This document shows positions 41,188 through 49,865 of a stretch of DNA of 64,000 nucleotides, piece after piece. Source of the DNA: Limnohabitans sp. WS1. GTDB taxonomy: Bacteria; Pseudomonadota; Gammaproteobacteria; Burkholderiales; Burkholderiaceae_C. The notes beneath the pieces were generated by a model, which was given only the letters and a program-made list of their open reading frames with translations, searched no databases and was not told the origin of the DNA. The stretch lies in contig NZ_NERU01000003.1 of the NCBI RefSeq assembly GCF_003063265.1, positions 124,001 through 188,000 on the forward strand, in the 5' to 3' direction. The position numbers and the translations under genes are program-made. Numbering within the stretch: the first letter of the stretch is position 1; every line of letters starts with the position of its first letter.

Positions 41188-44100
41188 ATGAGCAAAACAT
41201 ACAAAATCAAAGTGAACCAAGGCCAAGGCGAGGCCAAGTTTGTTGACATTCCCACCACAGGGGATGGCAAAACCCCCATGGTGGTCAAGGCGGTGCCTGG
41301 GGGCAAATACCAGCTCTTGGATGCGACCACGGGTTATGGCCCTGAAAACATCCGCGCCAGCCGTTCAGGCAAAGATTTGCGCGTTTTCTTTGAAGGGCGC
41401 AGTGCGGCCGATTTGGTCGTTGAAGACTATTACGAAGTGGCCCCAGAGGGTTTTAATGGTCTGATTGGCGAGGCCGAAACGGGCCGTTTTTACGAATACA
41501 TCCCCGAAACCGCTGTGGGCAACACGGCGGTGCCTTTGTTGGCCGACGGTTCCAATCAGGTGGGCATGGCCTTGGGCGGTGCAGAAATCAATGCATCGGG
41601 TGCGGCGGTGGGTGTTTTGGCCGCCGCTGCGTTCAACCCCTGGTTGCTGGCCCCTTTGGGTTTGCTGGGTGCCGCAGCGGGCGGCGGTGGCTCAAGCAGC
41701 ACCGCCGTGGCCGCCACGCCCAAAGTCACTTCGGCCAAATTGATGCCTGAAGACGATACCGGCCCCAAAGACGGTATCACGACCGACAGAACGCCGCGCA
41801 TCACCGGTGAAGCCACGCCCGACTCAGACGTCTCTGTTGTGCTCAATGGGAAAACATACACCGGCAAGGCTTCTTCAACCGGTGTGTTTGTGATCCAGGT
41901 TCCGGATGCCGACGCCTTGGTGGACGGCAGCTACACCCCTGTGGTGACCAGCACCTTGGCCGGTGTCAAGTCGCCAGATTTTGCGGGAACCCCTTTCAAA
42001 GTTGACAACGGCAACGGCACCGACAAAACCAACGCTGGCCTGGTTTTGAACATCGTCTCCATCACCGAAGACACAGGTCTGAGTCCCTCGGACTTCCACA
42101 CCGCCGACAACACCTTGGTCTTCAAAGGCGATCTGGACAAGTTCACCGCCAACGGTGATCACGTCAAACTGTCCCTCAAAAACGACAAGGGCGCTGAGAT
42201 TGACATGGTCTACGTCAAGCCCGTCCAAACAGCCGGTGTCTGGTCTTGGTCATGGGACCGAACCAAAGCCGAATTGCCCGACGGCAAATACACGCTCGAT
42301 GCCAGCATCGTCAACGGTGCCGGTGCCTTGATCACTGACGGCTCTGCCAAGCCCACCAACATCGACAGCCAGTTGATCTACGTCGACCAGAACCCGCAGC
42401 AACCAGCGGTGACCTCGGCCAGCCTGATGGCCGAAGATGACACGGGCCCCAAAGACAACGTCACCACCGACAAAACCCCCCGAATTTCGGGCAAAGCTTC
42501 AGGCAACGCCGATGTGGCGGTGCTTGTGAACGGCAAAACCTACACCGGCAAAGCCTCTCCCACTGGTGAGTTTGTGATCCAGATCCCGGACGCCGACGCT
42601 TTGCCGGACGGGGCTTACACCCCAGAGGTGACTGCCACCATCAATGGCCTGAAATCGCCAGTGTTCAAGGGCACCGAATTCAAGGTCGACAACGCTCCGA
42701 CCGACAAATCCCCCAATGCCGGGGTCAAGCTCGACATCACGGCCATCACCGAAGACACGGGTCAAAATACGACCGACTTCTACACCAAAGACACCCAGCT
42801 CATTTTCAAGGGCACGCTGAGCAAGTACACCGAAAATGGAGATCAGGTCAAACTGTCTTTGCTCGACGCCAAAAAGGTCGAGATGGAAATGGTTTACGTC
42901 AAACCCGTGAAAAACGAAGCAGGTGAGTGGACATGGTCTTGGGACCGCACCAAGTCTGCGGCCATGGCCGATGGTCAATACACGCTCAACGCATCCTTGG
43001 TCAATGGCGCAGGCACCCCCGTCAAGGACAACGCTACGGTGCCCTCGACGGTGGATGCACAAGATGTCTTCATTGACACCGACAAAAACAACAACCACGC
43101 GCCTGACAAAGCGGTCGATCCCAACAGCGGCTTCAAGGTCGACATCTTGTCTGCGACCCAGGACACGGGGTACAGCAACAAGGACTTCATCACCAAAGAC
43201 CGCACGCTCAAGTTTGCGGGCAGCATCACCGATTTCAACGACAACGGTGCTTTTGTCGAAGTGGTCCTCAAAGACGCCACGGGCAAAGTGATGGCCTCAG
43301 ATTACGTCAAACCGGTCAAAACCGCAGGTGTTTGGGGTTGGACGTGGGACAAACAAACCGATTTGAGTTTGGTCGATGGCACGTACGACTTGCAGGCCTC
43401 CTTGGTGGACAAAGCCGGCAACCCGATCCACACCGACGTGCAGGCTTTGGTGATCGACAACAGCACCACCGACAACGGAGGCAAAACCGATCCCAACGCC
43501 AACCTGAAAATGTTGCCCGTCACCTTCGAGGACGACACCGGCATCAACACCACCGATTACCTCACCAACGACCAGCTTCTGACCTTCCGTGGTGGTTTTG
43601 ACAAGGATTTTGTCGAAAACGGTGATCGGGTTTTGGTGCAGGTGTTTGGGGTGGATGGCAAAGTCATTTCACAGGAACATGTGACCCCGACAGGTAAGAG
43701 TTGGTCTTTTGAGAATTTGGCAAAGTTGGGTGTTGACGGAAAAACTGGTACTTATACCGTGAGGTCAACTTTGGTGGATGCGGCTGGCAATACGCTGCAA
43801 GCTACGGATCAGTCTTTTGTGATTGATCGTTGGGCTGAAATCATTGATGCATCGAATGCATCAAAAGGCAGCGGACTTTGGACATATTCTGAAATTAATT
43901 TTTCATCTAAAGAGCGTGGAACCTACAAGTACACGACTGGGGTTGGCGCAAATATCGTTGAAAAAGAGTATGTGGGTGGTTTGTTTAAATTGGATGAGCT
44001 TGTTGGAAAGAGCTTTGAAAAAGATACTTTTAGTTTGGAATTCAAGGATTGGGCAGGTAACACCTACTCCATTAAAAATGATTTTGGCCGAATGGACTTT

Positions 44101-44586
44101 GTCAATGCAAAGATGGGTACACCGGGGCCTTTGATTGCTGCAGAATGGCCTCTGCCCGGCTTCAGCGGTAATCAATTGGTAGACTCAGTTGGAAAGTTGG
44201 TTTTGTCATCCACAGACCCAAAGGACTTTGACATGGCATCCTTGTACGACGGCATCCCGGCCATGGGTGATCTGGCTGCAGTCAACCATGTGGACATCAC
44301 CAAGGGCACTCATGTCCTTAAGCTGACAATGGGCGATGTGCTGGACTTGGGTGTGAAAAACAGCTTCACTACGGCAACAGCACACAAAGATCATCTCCAA
44401 ATGCGTATTGACGGGGATGCTGCAGATACCGTTAATTTGGATGATTTGGTGGGCACTACAGATTTGGATTGGACTAAAAACAATTCAGCTGTCACACTGG
44501 GTGACAAGGACTATGCGGCCTACACCAACGATGCGTTGGGTCTGAGCCTGTTTGTGCAAACCGGCATCACACTCAACCTGATTTGA
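41188..44586 (+). CDS. BapA/LapA-prefix adhesin with Ig-like repeats, type I secretion substrate
   Basis: A 1132-residue non-Sec exported protein. Residues 1-130 match the BapA-prefix-like module (KIKVNQGQGEAKFVDIP, YYEVAPEGFNGLIGE). A hydrophobic Ala/Gly stretch (137-165, GAAVGVLAAAAFNPWLLAPL) follows, ending with AAAGGGGSS at 162-170; AAAG fits the [TAP]AA[GV] pattern known for LapG cleavage. Two repeat types then alternate as A-B-A-B-B-B: A starts VTSAKLMPEDDTGPKDG, B starts like LNIVSITEDTG and contains GDHVKLSL, YVKPV, WSWSWD. The C-terminus from about residue 840 is unique and ends ALGLSLFVQTGITLNLI, a tail resembling other T1SS adhesins. Codon bias becomes more AT-rich at about 43690. 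Confidence 0.85.
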   Translation: MSKTYKIKVNQGQGEAKFVDIPTTGDGKTPMVVKAVPGGKYQLLDATTGYGPENIRASRSGKDLRVFFEGRSAADLVVEDYYEVAPEGFNGLIGEAETGRFYEYIPETAVGNTAVPLLADGSNQVGMALGGAEINASGAAVGVLAAAAFNPWLLAPLGLLGAAAGGGGSSSTAVAATPKVTSAKLMPEDDTGPKDGITTDRTPRITGEATPDSDVSVVLNGKTYTGKASSTGVFVIQVPDADALVDGSYTPVVTSTLAGVKSPDFAGTPFKVDNGNGTDKTNAGLVLNIVSITEDTGLSPSDFHTADNTLVFKGDLDKFTANGDHVKLSLKNDKGAEIDMVYVKPVQTAGVWSWSWDRTKAELPDGKYTLDASIVNGAGALITDGSAKPTNIDSQLIYVDQNPQQPAVTSASLMAEDDTGPKDNVTTDKTPRISGKASGNADVAVLVNGKTYTGKASPTGEFVIQIPDADALPDGAYTPEVTATINGLKSPVFKGTEFKVDNAPTDKSPNAGVKLDITAITEDTGQNTTDFYTKDTQLIFKGTLSKYTENGDQVKLSLLDAKKVEMEMVYVKPVKNEAGEWTWSWDRTKSAAMADGQYTLNASLVNGAGTPVKDNATVPSTVDAQDVFIDTDKNNNHAPDKAVDPNSGFKVDILSATQDTGYSNKDFITKDRTLKFAGSITDFNDNGAFVEVVLKDATGKVMASDYVKPVKTAGVWGWTWDKQTDLSLVDGTYDLQASLVDKAGNPIHTDVQALVIDNSTTDNGGKTDPNANLKMLPVTFEDDTGINTTDYLTNDQLLTFRGGFDKDFVENGDRVLVQVFGVDGKVISQEHVTPTGKSWSFENLAKLGVDGKTGTYTVRSTLVDAAGNTLQATDQSFVIDRWAEIIDASNASKGSGLWTYSEINFSSKERGTYKYTTGVGANIVEKEYVGGLFKLDELVGKSFEKDTFSLEFKDWAGNTYSIKNDFGRMDFVNAKMGTPGPLIAAEWPLPGFSGNQLVDSVGKLVLSSTDPKDFDMASLYDGIPAMGDLAAVNHVDITKGTHVLKLTMGDVLDLGVKNSFTTATAHKDHLQMRIDGDAADTVNLDDLVGTTDLDWTKNNSAVTLGDKDYAAYTNDALGLSLFVQTGITLNLI

Positions 44587-44625
44587 GTGTGGCTGGGTCA
44601 ACTGATTCTTGGATGTAGTGATTTT

Positions 44626-44952
44626 GTGACTGCGATCGATAAACTGAAATGCATGGTGGTGGCCGCCCTCTGGGCTGGCACTGCCACGGCCGATCCTTTG
44701 ATGGATTTCAGCATGTTCAATCCACCGGAGGTCAGTCAGCGAAAAATTGCCGAGCCCATGGTCAGTTGGCTCATCCGATCCTCCCCTGAGGCGGTGTGCA
44801 CGCAGGCCCAGCCCAAAGATGGCTTGGCCAGAAGGCCCGAAGGTTGTGTCTACTGGCACCTGGCCAGCGCCCGTTGCACCATTGTGACCACCACGCACAC
44901 CAGCCATTCACAGTTGGGCCACCTGTTTTTGCACTGCCTTCAGGGGCGCTGA
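44626..44952 (+). CDS. Small exported four-cysteine protein, paralog of the next gene (no HExxH)
   Basis: A 108-residue protein read from a GTG at 44626 (GTG 44587 and ATG 44653 are alternatives; 44626 gives a good 22-residue signal peptide ending TATA). The mature part has Cys58, 74, 84, 104 and the C-terminal motif CTIVTTTHTSHSQLGHLFLHCLQG. The next gene has the same cysteine spacing and CTIVT...LGHELRHCFEG, so the two are tandem paralogs. Here the second motif is HLFLH, lacking the Glu of HExxH. No known family. Starts 39 bases after the adhesin stop; ends overlapping the next start (TGATG). Confidence 0.6.
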   Translation: MTAIDKLKCMVVAALWAGTATADPLMDFSMFNPPEVSQRKIAEPMVSWLIRSSPEAVCTQAQPKDGLARRPEGCVYWHLASARCTIVTTTHTSHSQLGHLFLHCLQGR

Positions 44953-45335
44953 TGAGCGGGTCACAGTTCAATTTCCGGGCTGTGTGGGATCGACGTTGGC
45001 TTGGTGTGCTGTGGGCCTTGTTGCTGGTTGTCTTGTCCGGCTGCGAGACCACGACCATGAGACCCCCCCAGGTGGACACGGTTCGTTTTACCCCCATGGC
45101 CCCAGAAAAGCGGGTGCTGGCAGAACCCAAAGTCAAGTTTTTGGTGCGCACCGACGGGTTTGAATATTGCGCCCGCATCACCGGAATTCCGATCACCCCC
45201 ACATCTCGGCCCATGGCTTGTGCTTTTTGGAATGTTCGCCGCAAAGAGTGCACCATCGTCACCCCCATCACCACCGGCTACAACTACCTGGGCCATGAGC
45301 TGCGGCATTGTTTTGAGGGGGCCTTTCATGACTGA
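44952..45335 (+). CDS. Small lipoprotein with HExxH-like motif, paralog of the previous gene
   Basis: A 127-residue protein starting at the ATG at 44952 (TGATG overlap). The signal peptide ends in a lipobox (LSGC, Cys31), so it is probably lipidated. The mature domain has Cys73, 90, 100 and 120 and the motif GHELRHCFEG with His115-Glu116-x-x-His119, the consensus zinc-metallopeptidase HExxH. The paralog upstream keeps the cysteines and both His but not the Glu. A third ligand is not obvious. The pair may act in processing, folding or disulfide-dependent handling of the adhesin. No known family was recognised. It overlaps the next gene by eight bases. Confidence 0.68.
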   Translation: MSGSQFNFRAVWDRRWLGVLWALLLVVLSGCETTTMRPPQVDTVRFTPMAPEKRVLAEPKVKFLVRTDGFEYCARITGIPITPTSRPMACAFWNVRRKECTIVTPITTGYNYLGHELRHCFEGAFHD

Positions 45336-46149
45336 TCGGTCATTGTGCGGCGCAGGCTTGAAATTGAACCGGCATGATTTTTTGCGCTGGGCGCTGGCAT
45401 CGCTCGGCACGGCTTGGGTATCCGCTGCCCAGGCTCAAAACCCCGGTGATGGGGTGCTTCGGGTGGGGGTGTTGGCCCATTACAAGCCCTTCAGTTTCAC
45501 CGAGGGGTCTTTGCAGGGTTTTGATGTGGATGTGATGAAGCGCTTGGCGGCCATCATGAAACTGCAACTTCAAATTCACCCCGATGGCATGGCCAATTTG
45601 CAAAAAAAATTACAGGCTGATGAAATTTCCGTGATTGGCAATCAACTCCTGCCCACGCCAGAAAATCGCCGTGTGTTTGACTTTGCCAAGCCTTATGCCG
45701 CCAACCAGTTGGTGTGTATTCAGCACGAAGATGACAATCGGGATTTTTTGAGCCTGGACGATTTGGTGGGCAAAAAACTGGGGGTCTTGGCCAGCACCGG
45801 CGTTGAAGAGCAGGCCAAGGGGGCTTTGGGTAAAAGTGTCTTGCCATTTCCTGTGATCGATCAGGCCTTGAAACAACTGGCCGAAAAAAAGCTCGATGCC
45901 GTGCTCGAAGAAAGTCTGATTGCCGATTACTACATCGAGCGCGATGGCTTGCCCATCAAGATCACGTCACCCTTTGCACCCCCCATGGCCTCGGGTTTGG
46001 CGGTGCGCAAGGGCAACAAAGACATGGCCGCACGCATGACGGCGGCGATTCAAACCATGTTGTCTGATGGTTCGTTCAAGGACATTTCAAACCGCTGGTT
46101 TGGCTACGATGTGAGCCGCCCCAACGTCAGTCATTCCAAGCCGCGTTGA
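45328..46149 (+). CDS. ABC-type amino-acid solute-binding protein (SBP_bac_3 family)
   Basis: A 273-residue exported protein starting at the ATG at 45328, overlapping the previous gene by 8 bases. The signal peptide ends near AAQAQ (about residue 37). The SBP_bac_3 fold shows LRVGVLAHYKPFSFTEGSLQGFDVDVMKRLA, IGNQLLPTPENRRVFDFAKPY, LDDLVGKKLGVLASTGVEEQAK and LAVRKGNKDMAARMTAAIQTML. No permease or ATPase is adjacent, so it may serve as a sensor input instead of a transporter subunit. It ends 19 bases inside the convergent FixJ-type regulator gene. Confidence 0.83.
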   Translation: MTDRSLCGAGLKLNRHDFLRWALASLGTAWVSAAQAQNPGDGVLRVGVLAHYKPFSFTEGSLQGFDVDVMKRLAAIMKLQLQIHPDGMANLQKKLQADEISVIGNQLLPTPENRRVFDFAKPYAANQLVCIQHEDDNRDFLSLDDLVGKKLGVLASTGVEEQAKGALGKSVLPFPVIDQALKQLAEKKLDAVLEESLIADYYIERDGLPIKITSPFAPPMASGLAVRKGNKDMAARMTAAIQTMLSDGSFKDISNRWFGYDVSRPNVSHSKPR

Positions 46150-46814
46150 GGCTCCAAGGTCGGTGCGGGCTCGGATTCGGTGAAGATGTCGATGATTTTG
46201 CGTTCTGCATCCAAGGCCAATGCCATCAATTCAGGCAGTGATGCACAGCCCATTTTTTCAAGGACACGGCTGCGGTGGAGCTTGACAGTGGCTGGAGCCG
46301 ACCCGTTCATGTTGGCAATTTCCTTGTTGCCGTAGCCCTTGACCATCCAACGGCAGACTTCGCGCTCTTTGTCGGTCAAGCGCATGAAGCGATCGCGCAC
46401 GTTCAAGGTGAGGATTTTTTGATTTTGCTGGTGTTTGTCTTTTTGCAGGGCCAAGTCGATGGCCTCCAGCAGGGGTTCAAGGCCAAAAGGCTTGATCAAA
46501 AAATCGACCGCGCCTTTTTTCATGGCTTCGATGATTTCGGTGGGCTGGCTCTCGCCCGAGATGAAAATGATGGGGGTTTTTCTGCCCCTGGCAATCATCT
46601 CGTTTTGCAAGGAGAGTCCGTTCATGCCGGGCATGCGGATGTCCAGCAAAATGACGGCCGGCGTGATGGGCAAAGCGTCCCGCAAAAAAGCCGTTGGGCT
46701 GTCAAAGGTTTGGATGGAGTAACGCACCGAGCTGAGGCTGTAAGCCAAGCTTCTGCGGATGGATGGATCGTCATCAATCAGGTAAATATGGCCTTTGAAA
46801 TCGTCAAAATTCAT
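46131..46814 (-). CDS. FixJ/NarL-type response regulator with LuxR helix-turn-helix
   Basis: A 227-residue two-component regulator. The receiver domain has acidic residues in LIDDDPSIRR, phospho-acceptor Asp58 in ILLDIRMPGMNG, and Lys108 in FLIKPFG. The C-terminal LuxR domain has RLTDKEREVCRWMVKGYGNKEIA and APATVKLHRSRVLEKMG. No histidine kinase is beside it. It overlaps the end of the solute-binding-protein gene and is divergent from the sigma-54 activator, with 130 bp between. Confidence 0.92.
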   Translation of the reverse strand: MNFDDFKGHIYLIDDDPSIRRSLAYSLSSVRYSIQTFDSPTAFLRDALPITPAVILLDIRMPGMNGLSLQNEMIARGRKTPIIFISGESQPTEIIEAMKKGAVDFLIKPFGLEPLLEAIDLALQKDKHQQNQKILTLNVRDRFMRLTDKEREVCRWMVKGYGNKEIANMNGSAPATVKLHRSRVLEKMGCASLPELMALALDAERKIIDIFTESEPAPTLEPQRGLE

Positions 46815-46944
46815 GGATTGCCTGAGGATGATTTCTTTTTCGAGACTGCCGTCTCTGTTTGCTTTACTAAATTTTATCTGGACTTGCCAATATTTCTGAT
46901 GAATACATACTCAAAAAGTACTGTTTATTTTGAGGGGCCAGACC

Positions 46945-48471
46945 ATGGTGGACTCTGACGTGACTTCGCACATGGACCCTTTGGGCTTGACGGCTGCTTT
47001 GCCTACCGACGCCCAGAGCATTTTGGGCCTGGCTGCCCGTTCTTTGTTTGATGTTTTTGCCAATGCCAGCGAGGGCATGTTGTTGGTGGACCGCTCGGGC
47101 CGTGTGGTTTGGATCAATGACCACTACCGTCGTTACTTGCCCGCATTGGGTTTTGAACGGGAGGCTGATTTTGTGGGCAAACCGGTGGTTGAGGTGGTGC
47201 AAAACACCTTGATGAACCAGGTGATGGAGACGGGCAAACCCATTTTGATAGACCTGTTGAGCAACCGGGCCGGCACTTTTTTGGTCAGCCGTTTTCCTTT
47301 GCGTGACGAAGCCGGCGCGGTCATTGGCGCATTGGGGGTGGTCTTGTTTGATCAACCTGAAACCAATTTGCAGCCCTTGATGGCCAAGTTTGCCTTGATG
47401 CAACGTGAATTGGACGAAGCCCGCACCGCCTTGGCCGCGCAGCGCAAGGTGGGTGGTGGGTTGCGTCAAGCGCGGCACAGTTTTGCCAGTTTCATTGGTT
47501 CCAGCGCGGTGGTGGCCGATTTGAAGCGCCAGGCTCGGCGTGCAGCGCAGTCGAGCAGTCCCGTTTTGTTGTTGGGCGAAACCGGTACCGGCAAAGAGTT
47601 GTTGGCCCATGCCATTCATGCCAGTTCGCCGCGTGCCCGGGGGCCTTTGGTCAGCGTGAACATTGCCGCCGTACCCGAAACCTTGCTCGAGGCTGAATTT
47701 TTTGGGGTCGCGCCCGGGGCCTACACCGGTGCTGACAAAAAAGGGCGTGAGGGCAAATTCAAGTTGGCCGATGGCGGCACATTGTTTCTGGATGAGATTG
47801 GTGACATGCCCTTGGGGCTGCAAGCTAAGTTGTTGCGGGCTTTGCAAGAAAGCGAAATCGAGCCCTTGGGCTCCAACCGTCTGGTGCCTTTTGATGCTCG
47901 GATCATCGCCGCCACGTCTCGCGATCTGGTGAAGTTGGTGCGCGAAGGTTTGTTTCGCGAGGATTTGTATTACCGCCTCAATGTGTTGCCGCTCCGCGTG
48001 CCCGCCTTGCGAGACCGGGCATCCGATATTCCGGCCTTGGTGGAGTTTTTGTCAGAAGACTTGGCCTTGCGCAGTGCCTTGCCGCAGCCAGAATTTCAAG
48101 CACAGGCGCTGGCCTTGTTGTCGGCCCAGCATTGGCGTGGCAATGTGCGCGAGCTGCGCAATGTGATTGAGCAACTTTTGCTGCGCTGTGAGGCGGGCAT
48201 GGTCGATGCGCAGGCGGTGGGGGCTGTGCTGCGCGAATCTGGGCTGAGTCACATTGCGCCGGCTCCTTTGGCCGGCCAAGTGCCCGAAGCCCACGGTGTC
48301 CCCCAAGACCCCAAGCAAGCCCCTGCGCCTTTGGGCGACCTTGTTCGTGCGCTGGAGTTGGATGCCGTGCAGCATGCTTTGGCGTTCAGCCAGGGCAACA
48401 AACAAGCAGCGGCCAAATTGCTCGGTATTTCCCGCGCCAAACTTTACCAATGCTTGCCCAAGGTGTCTTAA
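46945..48471 (+). CDS. Sigma-54-dependent activator (PAS / AAA+ / Fis-type HTH)
   Basis: A 508-residue enhancer-binding protein starting at the ATG at 46945 (preceded by GAGGGG; a TTG upstream was rejected). It has a PAS domain (about 35-140; FANASEGMLLVDRSGRVVWIN), the AAA+ core with Walker A GETGTGKE (211-218), the sigma-54 loop GAYTGA (258-263, Tyr in place of Phe of GAFTGA), Walker B LFLDEIGDM (280-288), and a C-terminal Fis-type helix-turn-helix (ALAFSQGNKQAAAKLLGISRAKLYQCL). No receiver domain, so control is by the PAS signal. It directly precedes a -24/-12 promoter and a Liv-type ABC operon. Confidence 0.94.
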   Translation: MVDSDVTSHMDPLGLTAALPTDAQSILGLAARSLFDVFANASEGMLLVDRSGRVVWINDHYRRYLPALGFEREADFVGKPVVEVVQNTLMNQVMETGKPILIDLLSNRAGTFLVSRFPLRDEAGAVIGALGVVLFDQPETNLQPLMAKFALMQRELDEARTALAAQRKVGGGLRQARHSFASFIGSSAVVADLKRQARRAAQSSSPVLLLGETGTGKELLAHAIHASSPRARGPLVSVNIAAVPETLLEAEFFGVAPGAYTGADKKGREGKFKLADGGTLFLDEIGDMPLGLQAKLLRALQESEIEPLGSNRLVPFDARIIAATSRDLVKLVREGLFREDLYYRLNVLPLRVPALRDRASDIPALVEFLSEDLALRSALPQPEFQAQALALLSAQHWRGNVRELRNVIEQLLLRCEAGMVDAQAVGAVLRESGLSHIAPAPLAGQVPEAHGVPQDPKQAPAPLGDLVRALELDAVQHALAFSQGNKQAAAKLLGISRAKLYQCLPKVS

Positions 48472-48478
48472 ATTCATG

Positions 48479-48503
48479 CATGTGTATTTTTTTAATGCAC
48501 ATG
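48479..48503. promoter_or_regulatory. Hairpin/dyad that may bind the sigma-54 activator
   Basis: CATGTGTATT, loop of five T, then AATGCACATG: a ten-base dyad with one G-T wobble, 100 bp upstream of the sigma-54 promoter, just after the activator stop. Such distance is normal for an upstream activator site. It could also be an mRNA end hairpin. Confidence 0.4.
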
Positions 48504-48602
48504 AAATGTATTTATTTCAGACAAATCGTGCTTGGTCTTTCAGTGTCATTTAAAAAGTGTTGATCTGACAAGGGTTTACGTGACGCGTTTGCGGCAACCG
48601 AG

Positions 48603-48619
48603 TTGGCACGGCTTGTGCA
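48603..48619 (+). promoter_or_regulatory. Sigma-54 (-24/-12) promoter
   Basis: TTGGCACGGCTTGTGCA has GG (48606-48605 region) and GC (48617-48618) with exactly ten bases between, and matches the consensus TGGCAC-N5-TTGC well except TGTGC for TTGC. It is 50 bp upstream of the ATG at 48669 and directly downstream of a sigma-54 activator gene. Confidence 0.7.
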
Positions 48620-48668
48620 CAATGACTGGGCACCGCACCTCAGCGGACCATTCCCACAGGAGACCCTC

Positions 48669-49856
48669 ATGTTCCGTAGACACCTTGTTTCTTTGGCCGC
48701 GTTGGCCGTTTCAACTGCTTTGATCCCCGCCGCCATGGCTCAGGGCAAAGACATCAAGATCGCCCACATCTACAGCAAGACCGGCCCCTTGGAGGCCTAT
48801 GGCAAGCAGACCCAAACCGGTTTGATGATGGGTTTGAGCTACGCCACTGGCGGCACCATGGAAGTGGGCGGCCGCAAGATTGTGGTGATTGAAAAGGACG
48901 ACCAAGGCAAGCCTGACCTGGGCAAGAACCTGTTGGCCGCCGCTTATGGCGACGACAAAGTGGACCTGGCTGTGGGCCCCACCGCCTCGCCCGTGGCCCT
49001 GGCCATGCTGCCCGTGGCCGAAGAGTACAAAAAGATTTTGCTGGTCGAGCCAGCTGTGGCCGACTCCATCACGGGTGACAAGTGGAACAAATACATCTTC
49101 CGCACGGGCCGCAACAGCAGCCAGGACGCGATTGCCAACGCCGTGGCGGTGGACAAGGACGGTGTGAGTGTGGTCACCATGGCGCAGGACTCGGCTTTTG
49201 GCCGTGATGGCGTCAAGGCCTTCAAGGAAGCGCTGAAAAAATCCAAGCTGGTGCACGAAGAGTACCTGCCGCCCGCCACCACCGACTTCACCGCCGGTGC
49301 CCAGCGCATGATCGACAAGCTCAAGGGCCAGCCCGGCCGCAAGATCATTTTCATCATCTGGGCCGGTGGCAACCCCTTCAAGATCGCCGACATGGACTTG
49401 AAGCGCTACGGCATCGAGATCGCCACGGGCGGCAACATCCTGCCCGCGATGGTGGCCTACAAGCAGTTCCCCGGCATGGAAGGCGCGGCTTACTATTACT
49501 TCGGCATGCCCAAGAACCCGGTGAACGACGCCATGGTGGCCTCGCACTACCAGCAGTTCAAGTCGCCACCCGACTTCTTCACCGCTGGCGGCTTCTCGTC
49601 GGCCATGGCTTTGGTGACGGCGCTCAAAAAGACCAACGGCGACACCAACACCAACAAGCTCATCAGCACCATGGAAGGCATGAGCTTTGACACGCCCAAA
49701 GGCAAGATGACTTTCCGCAAGGAAGACCACCAGGCCATGCAAAGCATGTACCACTTCAAGATCAAGATTGATCCGGCTTTTGCCTGGGGCGTGCCCGAGC
49801 TGATCCGCGAGATCAAGCCCGAAGAAATGAACGTGCCGATCCGCAACAAACGTTGA
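48669..49856 (+). CDS. Branched-chain-amino-acid-type ABC substrate-binding protein
   Basis: A 395-residue periplasmic binding protein starting at the ATG at 48669 behind a GGAGACC site. The signal peptide ends at about AAMAQ (residue 25). The ligand-binding fold is of the Peripla_BP_6 (LivJ-like) type: IKIAHIYSKTGPLEAYGKQTQTGLMM, GGRKIVVIEKDDQGKPDLGKNLL, LAVGPTASPVALAM and VTMAQDSAFGRDGVKAFKEAL. The ligand may be an amino acid, urea/amide or a related small acid. It heads the operon but is separated from the ATPase genes by a REP II cluster. Probably driven by the sigma-54 promoter at 48603. Confidence 0.9.
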   Translation: MFRRHLVSLAALAVSTALIPAAMAQGKDIKIAHIYSKTGPLEAYGKQTQTGLMMGLSYATGGTMEVGGRKIVVIEKDDQGKPDLGKNLLAAAYGDDKVDLAVGPTASPVALAMLPVAEEYKKILLVEPAVADSITGDKWNKYIFRTGRNSSQDAIANAVAVDKDGVSVVTMAQDSAFGRDGVKAFKEALKKSKLVHEEYLPPATTDFTAGAQRMIDKLKGQPGRKIIFIIWAGGNPFKIADMDLKRYGIEIATGGNILPAMVAYKQFPGMEGAAYYYFGMPKNPVNDAMVASHYQQFKSPPDFFTAGGFSSAMALVTALKKTNGDTNTNKLISTMEGMSFDTPKGKMTFRKEDHQAMQSMYHFKIKIDPAFAWGVPELIREIKPEEMNVPIRNKR

Positions 49857-49865
49857 TGGTCTCAA

